NCBI RefSeq assembly: GCF_963082655.1
Contig: NC_081553.1
Location: forward strand, 21,162,479-21,226,478
Direction: 5' to 3'
Source of the DNA: Stomoxys calcitrans
Lineage: Eukaryota > Arthropoda > Insecta > Diptera > Muscidae
DNA length: 64,000 bases
Of the stretch, positions 13,701 to 28,300 are shown one piece after another. Position 1 is the stretch's first letter. Every line of letters begins with the position of its first letter. The position numbers and the translations under genes are program-made. The notes beneath the pieces were generated by a model. It was not told the origin of the DNA and searched no databases. It was given only the letters and a program-made list of their open reading frames with translations.

Positions 13701-16700
13701 TGGGCCTTAATTCGTGACTCCATCAAAAATTATGGAATTTCATTGAAAATCCATGAAAAATCGAAATTTCACTTGCAAAACTTAAAATGGCTGTATCTCC
13801 TTAACTATGCGTCCTAGAGGGAAATGGGCCTTAATTCGTGACTCCATCAAAAATTATGGAATTTCATTGAAAATCAATTAAAAATCGAAATTTTACTTGC
13901 AAAACTTAAAATGGCTGTATCTCCTTAACTATGCGTCCTAGAGGGAAATGGGCCTTAATTCGTGAATCCATCAAAAATTTCGGAATTTCATTGAAAACCC
14001 ATTAAAAATCGAAATTTCACTTGCAAAACTTAAAATGGCTGTATCTCCTTAACTATGCGTCCTAGAGCGAAATGGGCCTTAATTCGTGACTCCATCAAAA
14101 ATTTCGGAATTTCATTAAAAATCCATTAAAAATCGAAATTTCACTTGCAAAACTTAAAATGGCTGCATCTCCTTAACTATGAGTCCTAGAGGGAAATGGG
14201 CCTTAATTCGTGACTCCATCAAAAATTTCGGAATTTCATTGAAAATCCATTAAAAATCGAAATTTCACTTGCAAAACTTAAAATGGCTGTATCTCCTTAA
14301 CTATGCGTTCTAGAGGGAAAAGGGCCTTAATTCGTGACTCCATCAAAAATTTCGGAATTTCATTGAAAATCCATTAAAAATCAAAATTTCACTTGCAAAA
14401 CTTAAAACGGCTGTATCTCCTAAACTATGCGTCCTAGAGGGAAATGGGCCTTAATTCGTGACTCCATCAAAAATTTCGGAACTTCATTGAAAATCCATTA
14501 AAAATCGAAATTTCACTTGGAAAACTTAAATTGGCTGTATCTCCTTAACTATGCGTCCTAGAGGGAAATGGGCCTTAATTCGAGACTCCATCAAAAATTT
14601 CGGAATTTCATTGAAAACCCATTAAAAATCGAAATTTCACTTGCAAAACTTAAAACGGCTGTATCTCCTTAACTATGCGTCCTAGAGGGAAATGGGCCTT
14701 AATTCGTGACTCCATCAAAAATTTCGGAATTTCATTGAAAATCCATTAAAAATCGAAATTTCACTTGCAAAACTTAAAATGGCTGTATCTCCTTAACTAT
14801 GCGTCCTAGAGGGAAATGGGCTTTAATTCGTGACTCCATCAAAAAATTCGAAATTTCATTGAAAATCCATGAAAAATCGAAATTTCACTTGCAAAACTTA
14901 AAATGGCTGTATCTCCTTAACTATGCGTCCTAGAGGGAAATGGGCCTTAATTCGTGACTCCATCAAAAATTATGGAATTTCATTGAAAATCCATGAAAAA
15001 TCGAAATTTCACTTGCAAAACTTAAAATGGTTGTATCTCCTTAACTATGCGTCCTAGAGGGAAATGGGCCTTAGATCGTGACTCCATCAAAAAATTCGGA
15101 ATTTCATTAAAAATCCATTAAAAATCGAAATTTCACTTTCAAAACTTAAAATGGCTGTATCTCCTTAACTATGCGTCCTAGAGGGAAATGGGTCTTAATT
15201 CGTGACTCCATCAAAAATTTCGGAATTTCACTTGCAAAACTTAAAATGGTTGTATCTCCTTAACTATGCGTCCTAAAGGGAAATGGGCCTTAATTCGTGA
15301 CTCCATCAAAAATTTCGGAATTTCATTAAAAATCCATTAAAAATCGAAATTTCACTTGCAAAACTTAAAATGGCTGTATCTCCTTAACTATGCGTCCTAG
15401 AGGGAAATGGGCCTTAATTCGTGACTCCATCAAAAATTATGGAATTTCATTGAAAATCCATGAAAAATCGAAATTTCACTTGCAAAACTTAAAATGGTTG
15501 TATCTCCTTAACTATGCGTCCTAGAGGGAAATGGGCCTTAATTCGTGACTCCATCAAAAATTTCGGAATTTTATTGAAAATCCATTAAAAATCGAAATTT
15601 CACTTGCAAAACTTAAAATGGCTGTATCTCCTTAACTATGCGTCCTAGAGGGAAATGGGCCTTAATTCGTGACTCCATCAAAAATTTCGGAACTTCATTG
15701 AAAATCCATTAAAAATCGAAATTTCACTTGGAAAACTTAAATTGGCTGCATCTCCTTAACTATTAAAAATCCATTAAAATCGAAATTTCACTTGCAAAAC
15801 TTAAAATGGCTGTATCTCCTTAACTATGCGTCCTAGAGGGAAATGGGCCTTAATTCGTGACTCCATCAAAAATTATGGAATTTCATTGAAAATCCATTAA
15901 AAATCGAAATTTCACTTGCAAAACTTAAAATGGCTGTATCTCCTTAACTATGCGTCCTAGAGGGAAATGGGCCTTAATTCGTGACTCCATCAAAAATTTC
16001 GGAACTTCATTGAAAATCCATTAAAAATCGAAATTTCACTTGGAAAACTTAAATTGGCTGCATCTCCTTAACTATTAAAAATCCATTAAAATCGAAATTT
16101 CACTTGCAAAACTTAAAATGGCTGTATCTCCTAAACTATGCGTCCTAGAGGGAAATGGGCCTTAATTCGTGACTCCATCAAAAATTTCGGAATTTCATTG
16201 AAAATCAATTAAAAATCGATTTTTTACTTGCAAAACTTAAAATGGCTGTATCTCCTTAACTATGCGTCCTAGAGGGAAATGGGCCTTAATTCGAGACTCC
16301 ATCAAAAAATTCGGAATTTCATTGAAAATCCATTAAAAATCAAAATTTTACTTGCATAACTTAAAATAGCTGTATCTCCTTAACTATGCGTCCTAGAGGG
16401 AAATGGGCCTTAATTCGTGACTCCATCAAAAAATTCGGAATTTCATTGAAAATCCATTAAAAATCGAAATTTCACTTGCAAAACTTAAAATGGCTGTATC
16501 TCCTTAACTATGCGTCCTAGAGGGAAAAGGGCCTTAATTCGTGACTCCATCAAAAATTTCGGAATTTCATTGAAAATCCATTAAAAATCGAAATTTCTCT
16601 TGCAAAACTTAAAACGGCTGTATCTCCTAAACTATGCGTCCTAGAGGGAAATGGGCCTTAATTCGTGACTCCATCAAAAATTTCGGAACTTCATTGAAAA

Positions 16701-19700
16701 TCCATTAAAAATCGAAATTTCACTTGGAAAACTTAAATTGGCTGTATCTCCTTAACTATGCGTCCTAGAGGGAAATGGGCCTTAATTCGAGACTCCATCA
16801 AAAAATTCGGAATTTCATTGAAAATCCATTAAAAATCAAAATTTTACTTGCATAACTTAAAATAGCTGTATCTCCTTAACTATGCGTCCTAGAGGGAAAT
16901 GGGCCTTAATTCGTGACTCCATCAAAAAATTCGGAATTTCATTGAAAATCCATTAAAATCGAAATTTCACTTGCAAAACTTAAAATGGCTGTATCTCCTA
17001 AACTATGCGTCCTAGAGGGAAATGGGCCTTAATTCGTGACTCCATCAAAAATTTCGGAATTTCATTGAAAATCAATTAAAAATCGATTTTTTACTTGCAA
17101 AACTTAAAATGGCTGTATCTCCTTAACTATGCGTCCTAGAGGGAAATGGGCCTTAATTCGAGACTCCATCAAAAAATTCGGAATTTCATTGAAAATCCAT
17201 TAAAAATCAAAATTTTACTTGCATAACTTAAAATAGCTGTATCTCCTTAACTATGCGTCCTAGAGGGAAATGGGCCTTAATTCGTCACTCCATCAAAAAA
17301 TTCGGAATTTCATTGAAAATCCATTAAAAATCGAAATTTCACTTGCAAAACTTAAAATGGCTGTATCTCCTTAACTATGCGTCCTAGAGGGAAAAGGGCC
17401 TTAATTCGTGACTCCATCAAAAATTTCGGAATTTCATTGAAAATCCATTAAAAATCGAAATTTCACTTGCAAAACTTAAAACGGCTGTATCTCCTAAACT
17501 ATGCGTCCTAGAGGGAAAAGGGCCTTAATTCGTGACTCCATCAAAAATTTCGGAATTTCATTGAAAATCCATTAAAAATCGAAATTTCACTTGCAAAACT
17601 TAAAACGGCTGTATCTCCTTAACTATGCGTCCTAGAGGGAAATGGGCCTTAATTCGTGACTCCATCAAAAATTTCGGAATTTCATTGAAAATCCATTAAA
17701 AATCGAAATTTCACTTGCAAAACTTAAAACGGCTGTATCTCCTAAACTATGCGTCCTAGAGGGAAATGGGCCTTAATTCGAGACTCCATCAAAAAATTCG
17801 GAATTTCATTGAAAATCCATTAAAAATCAAAATTTTACTTGCATAACTTAAAATAGCTGTATCTCCTTAACTATGCGTCCTAGAGGGAAATGGGCCTTAA
17901 TTCGTGAAGGCCCATTTCGGAATTTCATTGAAAATCAATTAAAAATCGAAATTTCACTTGCAAAACTTAAAATGGCTGTATCTCCTTAACTATGCGTCCT
18001 AGAGGGAAAAGGGCCTTAATTCGTGACTCCATCAAAAATTTCGGAATTTCATTGAAAATCCATTAAAAATCGAAATTTCACTTGCAAAACTTAAAACGGC
18101 TGTATCTCCTAAACTATGCGTCCTAGAGGGAAATGGGCCTTAATTCGTGACTCCATCAAAAATTTCGGAATTTCATTGAAAATCCATTAAAAATCGAAAT
18201 TTCACTTGCAAAACTTAAAATGGCTGTATCTCCTTAACTATGCGTCCTAGAGGGAAAAGGGCCTTAATTCGTGACTCCATCAAAAATTTCGGAATTTCAT
18301 TGAAAATCCATTAAAAATCAAAATTTTACTTGCATAACTTAAAATAGCTGTATCTCCTTAACTATGCGTCCTAGAGGGAAATGGGCCTTAATTCGTGACT
18401 CCATCAAAAATTTCGGAATTTCATTGAAAATCCATTAAAAATCGAAATTTCACTTGCAAAACTTAAAACGGCTGTATCTCCTAAACTATGCGTACTAGAG
18501 GGAAATGGGCCTTAATTCGTGACTCCATCAAAAATTTCGGAATTTCATTGAAAATCCATTAAAAATCGAAATTTCACTTGCAAAACTTAAAATGGCTGTA
18601 TCTCCTTAACTATGCGTCCTAGAGGGAAAAGGGCCTTAATTCGTGACTCCATCAAAAATTTCGGAATTTCATTGAAAACCCATTAAAAATCGAAATTTCA
18701 CTTGCAAAACTTAAAACGGCTGTATCTCCTTAACTATGCTTCCTAGAGGGAAGTGGGCTTTAATATCTGACTCCATCAAAAATTTTGGAATTTCATTGAA
18801 AATCCATTAAAAATCGAAATTTCAATTGCAAAACTTAAAATGGCTGTATCTCCTTAACTATGCGTCCTAGAGGGAAATGGGCCTTAATTCGTGACTCCAT
18901 CAAAAATTGCGGAACTTCATTGAAAATCCATTAAAAATCGAATTTTCACTTGCAAAACTTAAAACGGCTGTATCTCCTAAACTATGCGTCCTAGAGGGAA
19001 ATGGGCCTTAATTCGTGACTCCATCAAAAATTTCGGAATTTCATTGAAAATCCATTAAAAATCGAAATTTCACTTGCAAAACTTAAAATGGCTGTATCTC
19101 CTTAACTATGCGTCCTAGAGGGAAAAGGGCCTTAATTCGTGACTCCATCAAAAATTTCGGAATTTCATAGAAAATCCATTAAAAATCGAAATTTCACTTG
19201 CAAAACTTAAAACGGCTATATCTCCTAAACTATGCGTCCTAGAGGGAAATGGGCCTTAATTCGTGACTCCATCAAAAATTCCGGAACTTCATTGAAAATC
19301 CATTAAAAATCGAAATTTCACTTGGAAAACTTAAATTGGCTGTATCTCCTTAACTATGCGTCCTAGAGGGAAATGGGCCTTAATTCGAGACTCCATCAAA
19401 AATTTCGGAATTTCATTGAAAACCCATTAAAAATCGAAATTTCACTTGCAAAACTTAAAATGGCTGTATCTCCTTAACTATGCTTCCTAGAGGGAAGTGG
19501 GCTTTAGTTTCTGACTCCATCAAAAAATTCGGAATTTCATTCAAAATCCATTAAAAATCGAAATTTCACTTGCAAAACTTAAAATGGCTGTATCTCCTTA
19601 ACTATGCGTCCTAGAGGGAAAAGGGCCTTAATTCGTGACTCCATCAAAAATTTCGGAATTTCATTGAAAATCCATTAAAAATCGAAATTTCACTTGCAAA

Positions 19701-20479
19701 ACTTAAAACGGCTGTATCTCCTTAACTATGCGTCCTAGAGGGAAATGGGCCTTAATTCGTGACTCCATCAAAAATTTCGGAATTTCATTGAAAATCCATT
19801 AAAAATCGAAATTTCACTTGCAAAACTTAAAACGGCTGTATCTCCTAAACTATGCGTCCTAGAGGGAAATGGGCCTTAATTCGTGACTCCATCAAAAATT
19901 TCGGAACTTCATTGAAAATCCATTATAAATCGAAATTTCACTTGGAAAACTTAAATTGGCTGTATCTCCTTAACTATGCGTCCTAGAGGGAAAAGGGCCT
20001 TAATTCGAGACTCCATCAAAAATTTCGGAATTTCATTGAAAACCCATTAAAAATCGAAATTTCACTTGCAAAACTTAAAACGGCTGTATCTCCTTAACTA
20101 TGCTTCCTAGAGGGAAGTGGGCTTTAATTTCTGACTCCATCAAAAATTTTGGAATTTCATTGAAAATCCATTAAAAATCGAAATTTCAATTGCAAAACTT
20201 AAAACGGCTGTATCTCCTAAACTATGCGTCCTAGAGGGAAATGGGCCTTAATTCGTGACTCCATCAAAAATTTCGGAACTTCATTGAAAATCCAATAAAA
20301 ATCGAAATTTCACTTGCAAAACTTAAAATGGCTGTATCTCCTTAACTATGCGTCCTAGAGGGAAATGGGCTTTAATTCGTGACTCCATCAAAAATTCGAA
20401 ATTTCATTGAAAATCCATGAAAAATCGAAATTTCACTTGCAAAACTTAAAACGGCTGTATCTCCTAAACTATGCGTCCT

Positions 20480-21700
20480 AGAGGGAAATGGGCCTTAATT
20501 CGTGACTCCATCAAAAATTTCGGAAGTTCATTGAAAATCCATTAAAAATCGAAATTTCACTTGCAAAACTTAAAATGGCTGTATCTCCTTAACTATGCGT
20601 CCTAGAGGGAAAAGGGCCTTAATTCGTGACTCCATCAAAAATTTCAAAATCCATTAAAAATCGAAATTTCACTTGCAAAACTTAAACCGGCTGTATCTCC
20701 TAAACTATGCGTCCTAGAGGGAAATGGGCCTTAATTCGTGACTCCATCAAAAATTTCGGAAGTTCATTGAAAATCCATTAAAAATCGAAATTTCACTTGC
20801 AAAACTTAAAATGGCTGTATCTCCTTAACTATGCGTCCTAGAGGGAAAAGGGCCTTAATTCGTGACTCCATCAAAAATTTCAAAATCCATTAAAAATCGA
20901 AATTTCACTTGCAAAACTTAAACCGGCTGTATCTCCTAAACTATGCGTCCTAGAGGGAAATGGGCCTTAATTCGTGACTCCATCAAAAATTTCGGAAGTT
21001 CATTGAAAATCCATTAAAAATCGAAATTTCACTTGCAAAACTTAAAATGGCTGTATCTCCTTAACTATGCGTCCTAGAGGGAAAAGGGCCTTAATTCGTG
21101 ACTCCATCAAAAATTTCAAAATCCATTAAAAATCGAAATTTCACTTGCAAAACTTAAACCGGCTGTATCTCCTAAACTATGCGTCCTAGAGGGAAATGGG
21201 CCTTAATTCGTGACTCCATCAAAAATTTCGGAAGTTCATTGAAAATCCATTAAAAATCGAAATTTCACTTGCAAAACTTAAAATGGCTGTATCTCCTTAA
21301 CTATGCGTCCTAGAGGGAAAAGGGCCTTAATTCGTGACTCCATCAAAAATTTCAAAATCCATTAAAAATCGAAATTTCACTTGCAAAACTTAAACCGGCT
21401 GTATCTCCTAAACTATGCGTCCTAGAGGGAAATGGGCCTTAATTCGTGACTCCATCAAAAATTTCGGAAGTTCATTGAAAATCCATTAAAAATCGAAATT
21501 TCACTTGCAAAACTTAAACCGGCTGTATCTCCTAAACTATGCGTCCTAGAGGGAAATGGGCCTTAATTCGTGACTCCATCAAAAATTTCGGAAGTTCATT
21601 GAAAATCCATTAAAAATCGAAATTTCACTTGCAAAACTTAAAATGGCTGTATCTCCTTAACTATGCGTCCTAGAGGGAAATGGGCCTTAATTCGTGACTC
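20480..21700 (+). repeat. 236-bp dimeric higher-order repeat
   Basis: A 124-bp monomer with CGGAAGTTCATTG alternates with a 112-bp monomer whose junction reads AAATTTCAAAATCC and which carries AAACCGGCTG. The CGGAAG landmark falls at 20521, 20757, 20993, 21229 and 21465, exactly 236 bp apart each time. The next one is 124 bp on, at 21589, where the short partner is missing. The dimers look almost identical, which points to recent local amplification. Confidence 0.95.
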
Positions 21701-22849
21701 CATCAAAAATTTCGGAACTTCATTGAAAATCCATTAAAAATCGAAATTTCACTTGGAAAACTTAAATTGGCTGTATCTCCTTAACTATGCGTCCTAGAGG
21801 GAAATGGGCCTTAATTCGAGACTCCATCAAAAATTTCGGAATTTCATTGAAAACCCATTAAAAATCGAAATTTCACTTGCAAAACTTAAAACGGCTGTAT
21901 CTCCTTAACTATGCTTCCTAGAGGGAAGTGGGCTTTAATTTCTGACTCTTTCAATTGAAAATCCATTAAAAATCGAAATTTCACTTGCAAAACTTAAAAC
22001 GGCTGTATCTCCTAAACTATGCGTCCTAGAGGGAAATGGGCCTTAATTCGTGACTCCATCAAAAATTTCGGAATTTCATTGAAAATCCATTAAAAATCGA
22101 AATTTCACTTGCAAAACTTAAAATGGCTGTATCTCCTTAACTATGCGTCCTAGAGGGAAATGGGCTTTAATTCGTGACTCCATCAAAAAATTCGAAATTT
22201 CATTGAAAATCCATGAAAAATCGAAATTTCACTTGCAAAACTTAAAACGGCTGTATCTCCTAAACTATTAAAAATCCATTAAAATCGAAATTTCACTTGC
22301 AAAACTTAAAATGGCTGTATCTCCTAAACTATGCGTCCTAGAGGGAAATGGGCCTTAATTCGTGACTCCATCAAAAATTTCGGAATTTCATTGAAAATCA
22401 ATTAAAAATCGATTTTTTACTTGCAAAACTTAAAATGGCTGTATCTCCTTAACTATGCGTCCTAGAGGGAAATGGGCCTTAATTCGTGACTCCATCAAAA
22501 ATTTCGGAATTTCATTGAAAATCCATTAAAAATCGAAATTTCACTTGCAAAACTTAAAATGGCTGTATCTCCTTAACTATGCGTACTAGAGGGAAAAGGG
22601 CCTTAATTCGTGACTCCATCAAAAATTTCGGAATTTCATTGAAAATCCATTAAAAATCGAAATTTCACTTGCAAAACTTAAAACGGCTGTATCTCCTAAA
22701 CTATGCGTCCTAGAGGGAAATGGGCCTTAATTCGTGACTCCATCAAAAATTTCGGAATTTCATTGAAAATCCATTAAAAATCGAAATTTCACTTGCAAAA
22801 CTTAAAACGGCTGTATCTCCTTAACTATGCCTCCTAGAGGGAAAAGGGC

Positions 22850-25800
22850 CTTAATTCGTGACTCCATCAAAAATTTCGGAATTTCATTGAAAATCCATTA
22901 AAAATCCATGCAAAACTTAAAACGGCTGTATCTCCTAAACTATGCGTCCTAGAGGGAAATGGGCCTTAATTCGTGATTCCATCAAAAATTTCGGAACTTC
23001 ATTGAAAATCCATTAAAAATCGAAATTTCACTTGCAAAACTTAAATTGGCTGTATCTCCTTAACTATGCGTCCTAGAGGGAAATGGGCCTTAATTCGAGA
23101 CTCCATCAAAAATTTCGGAATTTCATTGAAAACCCATTAAAAATCGAAATTTCACTTGCAAAACTTAAAACGGCTGTATCTCCTTAACTATGCTTCCTAG
23201 AGGGAATTGGGCTTTAATTTCTGACTCCATCAAAAATTTTGGAATTTCATTGAAAATCCATTAAAAATCGAAATTTCAATTGCAAAACTTAAAATGGCTG
23301 TATCTCCTTAACTATGCGTCCTAGAGGGAAAAGGGCCTTAATTCGTGACTCCATCAAAAATTTCAAAATCCATTAAAAATTGAAATTTCACTTGCAAAAC
23401 TTAAAACGGCTGTATCTCCTTAACTATGCGTCCTAGAGGGAAATGGGCCTTAATTCGTGATTCCATCAAAAATTTCGGAACTTCATTGAAAATCCATTAA
23501 AAATCGAAATTTCACTTGGAAAACTTAAATTGGCTGTATCTCCTTAACTATGTGTCCTAGAGGGAAATGGGCCTTAATTCGAGACTCCATCAAAAATTTC
23601 GGAATTTCATTGAAAACCCATTAAAAATCGAAATTTCACTTGCAAAACTTAAAACGGCTGTATCTCCTTAACTATGCTTCCTAGAGGGAAGTGGGCTTTA
23701 ATTTCTGACTCCATCAAAAATTTTGGAATTTCATTGAAAATTCATTAAAAATCGAAATTTCAATTGCAAAACTTAAAATGGCTGTATCTCCTTAACTATG
23801 CGTCCTAGAGGGAAATGGGCCTTAATTCGTGACTCCATCAAAAATTTCGGAACTTCATTGAAAATCCATTAAAAATCGAAATTTCACTTGCAAAACTTAA
23901 AACGGCTGTATCTCCTAAACTATGCGTCCTAGAGGGAAATGGGCCTTAATTCGTGACTCCATCAAAAATTTCGGAACTTCATTGAAAATCCATTAAAAAT
24001 CGAAATTTCACTTGCAAAACTTAAAACGGCTGTATCTCCTTAACTATGCTTCCTACAGGGAAGTGGGCTTTAATTTCTGACTCCATCAAAAATTTCGGAA
24101 CTTCATTGAAAATCCATTAAAAATCGAAATTTCACTTGCAAAACTTAAAACGGCTGTATCTCCTAAACTATGCGTCCTAGAGGGAAATGGGCCTTAATTC
24201 GTGACTCCATCAAAAATTTCGGAATTTCATTGAAAATCCATTAAAATCGAAATTTCACTTGCAAAACTTAAAATGGCTGTATCTCCTTAACTATGCGTCC
24301 TAGAGCGAAATGGGCCTTAATTCGTGACTCCATCAAAAATTTCGGAATTTCATTGAAAATCCATTAAAAATCCATGCAAAACTTAAAACGGCTGTATCTC
24401 CTAAACTATGCGTCCTAGAGGGAAATGGGCCTTAATTCGTGATTCCATCAAAAATTTCGGAACTTCATTGAAAATCCATTAAAAATCGAAATTTCACTTG
24501 CAAAACTTAAATTGGCTGTATCTCCTTAACTATGCGTCCTAGAGGGAAATGGGCCTTAATTCGAGACTCCATCAAAAATTTCGGAATTTCATTGAAAACC
24601 CATTAAAAATCGAAATTTCACTTGCAAAACTTAAAACGGCTGTATCTCCTTAACTATGCTTCCTAGAGGGAATTGGGCTTTAATTTCTGACTCCATCAAA
24701 AATTTTGGAATTTCATTGAAAATCCATTAAAAATCGAAATTTCAATTGCAAAACTTAAAATGGCTGTATCTCCTTAACTATGCGTCCTAGAGGGAAAAGG
24801 GCCTTAATTCGTGACTCCATCAAAAATTTCAAAATCCATTAAAAATTGAAATTTCACTTGCAAAACTTAAAACGGCTGTATCTCCTTAACTATGCGTCCT
24901 AGAGGGAAATGGGCCTTAATTCGTGATTCCATCAAAAATTTCGGAACTTCATTGAAAATCCATTAAAAATCGAAATTTCACTTGGAAAACTTAAATTGGC
25001 TGTATCTCCTTAACTATGTGTCCTAGAGGGAAATGGGCCTTAATTCGAGACTCCATCAAAAATTTCGGAATTTCATTGAAAACCCATTAAAAATCGAAAT
25101 TTCACTTGCAAAACTTAAAACGGCTGTATCTCCTTAACTATGCTTCCTAGAGGGAAGTGGGCTTTAATTTCTGACTCCATCAAAAATTTTGGAATTTCAT
25201 TGAAAATTCATTAAAAATCGAAATTTCAATTGCAAAACTTAAAATGGCTGTATCTCCTTAACTATGCGTCCTAGAGGGAAATGGGCCTTAATTCGTGACT
25301 CCATCAAAAATTTCGGAACTTCATTGAAAATCCATTAAAAATCGAAATTTCACTTGCAAAACTTAAAACGGCTGTATCTCCTAAACTATGCGTCCTAGAG
25401 GGAAATGGGCCTTAATTCGTGACTCCATCAAAAATTTCGGAACTTCATTGAAAATCCATTAAAAATCGAAATTTCACTTGGAAAACTTAAATTGGCTGTA
25501 TCTCCTTAACTATGCGTCCTAGAGGGAAATGGGCCTTAATTCGAGACTCCATCAAAAATTTCGGAATTTCATTGAAAATCCATTAAAAATCGAAATTTCA
25601 CTTGCAAAACTTAAAACGGCTGTATCTCCTTAACTATGCTTCCTACAGGGAAGTGGGCTTTAATTTCTGACTCCATCAAAAATTTCGGAACTTCATTGAA
25701 AATCCATTAAAAATCGAAATTTCACTTGCAAAACTTAAAACGGCTGTATCTCCTAAACTATGCGTCCTAGAGGGAAATGGGCCTTAATTCGTGACTCCAT

Positions 25801-25900
25801 CAAAAATTTCGGAATTTCATTGAAAATCCATTAAAATCGAAATTTCACTTGCAAAACTTAAAATGGCTGTATCTCCTTAACTATGCGTCCTAGAGCGAAA
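22850..25900 (+). repeat. Tandem duplication of a ~1466-bp higher-order block
   Basis: Rare variants recur at a constant offset of 1466 bp: CCATGCAAAAC at 22906 and 24372, AGGGAATTGG at 23201 and 24667, TGTGTCC at 23551 and 25017, TTCATT at 23741 and 25207. Later landmarks are offset by 1590 bp: CCTACAGGG at 24051 and 25641, TAGAGCGAAA at 24301 and 25891. The second copy has therefore gained one extra 124-bp monomer (CTTGGAAAAC with GAGACTCC). Boundaries are approximate. Confidence 0.93.
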
Positions 25901-26003
25901 TGGGCTTTAATTCGTGACTCCATCAAAAATTCGAAATTTCATTGAAAATCCATGAAAAATCAAAATTTCACTTGGAAAACTTAACATGGCTGTATCTCCT
26001 TAA

Positions 26004-28300
26004 CTATTAAAAATCCATTAAAATCGAAATTTCACTTGCAAAACTTAAAATGGCTGTATCTCCTAAACTATGCGTCCTAGAGGGAAATGGGCCTTAATTC
26101 GTGACTCCATCAAAAATTTCGGAATTTCATTGAAAATCAATTAAAAATCAATTTTTTACTTGCAAAACTTAAAATGGCTGTATCTCCTTAACTATGCGTC
26201 CTAGAGGGAAATGTGCCTTAATTCGTGACTCCATCAAAAAATTCGGAATTTCATTGAAAATCCATTAAAAATCAAAATTTTACTTGCATAACTTAAAATA
26301 GCTGTATCTCCTTAACTATGCGTCCTAGAGGGAAATGGGCCTTAATTCGTGACTCCATCAAAAATTTCATAATTTCATTGAAAATCCATTAAAAATCGAA
26401 ATTTCACTTGCAAAACTTAATATAGCTGTATCTCCTTAACTATGCGTCCTAGAGGGAAAAGGGCCTTAATTCGAGACTCCATCAAAAATTTCGGAATTTC
26501 ATTGAAAATCCATTAAAAATCGAAATTTCACTTGCAAAACTTAAAACAGCTGTATCTCCTTAACTATGCTTCCTAGAGGGAAGTGGGCTTTAATTTCTGA
26601 CTCCATCAACAATTTTGGAATTTCATTGAAAATCCATTAAAAATCGAAATTTCAATTGCAAAACTTAAAATGGCTGTATCTCCTTAACTATGCGTCCTAG
26701 AGGGAAAAGGGCCTTAATTCGTGACTCCATCAAAAATTTCGGAATTTCATTGAAAATCCATTAAAAATCGAAATTTCACTTGCAAAACTTAAAATGGCTG
26801 TATCTCCTTAACTATGCGTCCTAGAGGGAAAAGGGCCTTAATTCGTGACTCCATCAAAAATTTCAAAATCCATTAAAAATCGAAATTTCACTTGCAAAAC
26901 TTAAAACGGCTGTATCTCCTAAACTATGCGTCCTAGAGGGAAATGGGCCTTAATTCGTGACTCCATCAAAAATTTCGGAATTTCATTGAAAATCCATTAA
27001 AATCGAAATTTCACTTGCAAAACTTAAAATGGCTGTATCTCCTTAACTATGCGTCCTAGAGGGAAATGGGCTTTAATTCGTGACTCCATCAAAAATTCGA
27101 AATTTCATTGAAAATCCATTAAAAATCGAAAATTCACTTGGAAAACTTAACATGGCTGTATCTCCTTAACTATTAAAAATCCATTAAAATCGAAATTTCA
27201 CTTGGAAAACTTAAAATGGCTGTGTCTCCTAAACTATGCGTCCTAGAGGGAAATGGGCCTTAATTCGTGACTCCATCAAAAATTTCGGAATTTCATTGAA
27301 AATCAATTAAAAATCGATTTTTTACTTGCAAAACTTAAAATGGCTGTATCTCCTTAACTATGCGTCCTAGAGGGAAATGTGCCTTAATTCGTGACTCCAT
27401 CAAAAAATTCGGAATTTCATTGAAAATCCATTAAAAATCAAAATTTTACTTGCATAACTTAAAATAGCTGTATCTCCTTAACTATGCGTCCTAGAGGGAA
27501 ATGGGCCTTAATTCGTGACTCCATCAAAAATTTCGGAATTTCATTGAAAATCCATTAAAAATCGAAATTTCACTTGCAAAACTTAAAATAGCTGTATCTC
27601 CTTAACTATGCGTCCTAGAGGGAAAAGGGCCTTAATTCGTGACTCCATCAAAAATTTCGGAATTTCATTGAAAATCCATTAAAAATCGAAATTTCACTTG
27701 CAAAACTTAAAACAGCTGTATCTCCTTAACTATGCTTCCTAGAGGGAAGTGGGCTTTAATTTCTGACTCCATCAACAATTTTGGAATTTCATTGAAAATC
27801 CATTAAAAATCGAAATTTCAATTGCAAAACTTAAAATGGCTGTATCTCCTTAACTATGCGTCCTAGAGGGAAAAGGGCCTTAATTCGTGACTCCATCAAA
27901 AATTTCGGAATTTCATTGAAAATCCATTAAAAATCGAAATTTCACTTGCAAAACTTAAAACGGCTGTATCTCCTAAACTATGCGTCCTAGAGGGAAATGG
28001 GCCTTAATTCGTGACTCCATCAAAAATTTCGGAATTTCATTGAAAATCCATTAAAAATCGAAATTTCACTTGCAAAACTTAAAATGGCTGTATCTCCTTA
28101 ACTATGCGTCCTAGAGGGAAAAGGGCCTTAATTCGTGACTCCATCAAAAATTTCAAAATCCATTAAAAATCGAAATTTCACTTGCAAAACTTAAAACGGC
28201 TGTATCTCCTAAACTATGCGTCCTAGAGGGAAATGGGCCTTAATTCGTGACTCCATCAAAAATTTCGGAACTTCATTGAAAATCCATTAAAAATCGAAAT
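26004..28300 (+). repeat. Tandem duplication of a ~1166-bp higher-order block
   Basis: The deletion junction (26004, 27170), ATGTGCC (26211, 27377) and CATCAACAATTTT (26604, 27770) are all offset by 1166 bp. The TTCAAAATCC junction (26862, 28152) is offset by 1290 bp, so copy two gained one monomer. Boundaries are inferred from landmarks only. Confidence 0.9.

Noticed and set aside
17881..17935. Small hairpin TGGGCCTT to AAGGCCCA as a regulatory element
   Set aside because: It is a single rearranged monomer junction within the satellite, with an 8-bp stem and no recurrence.
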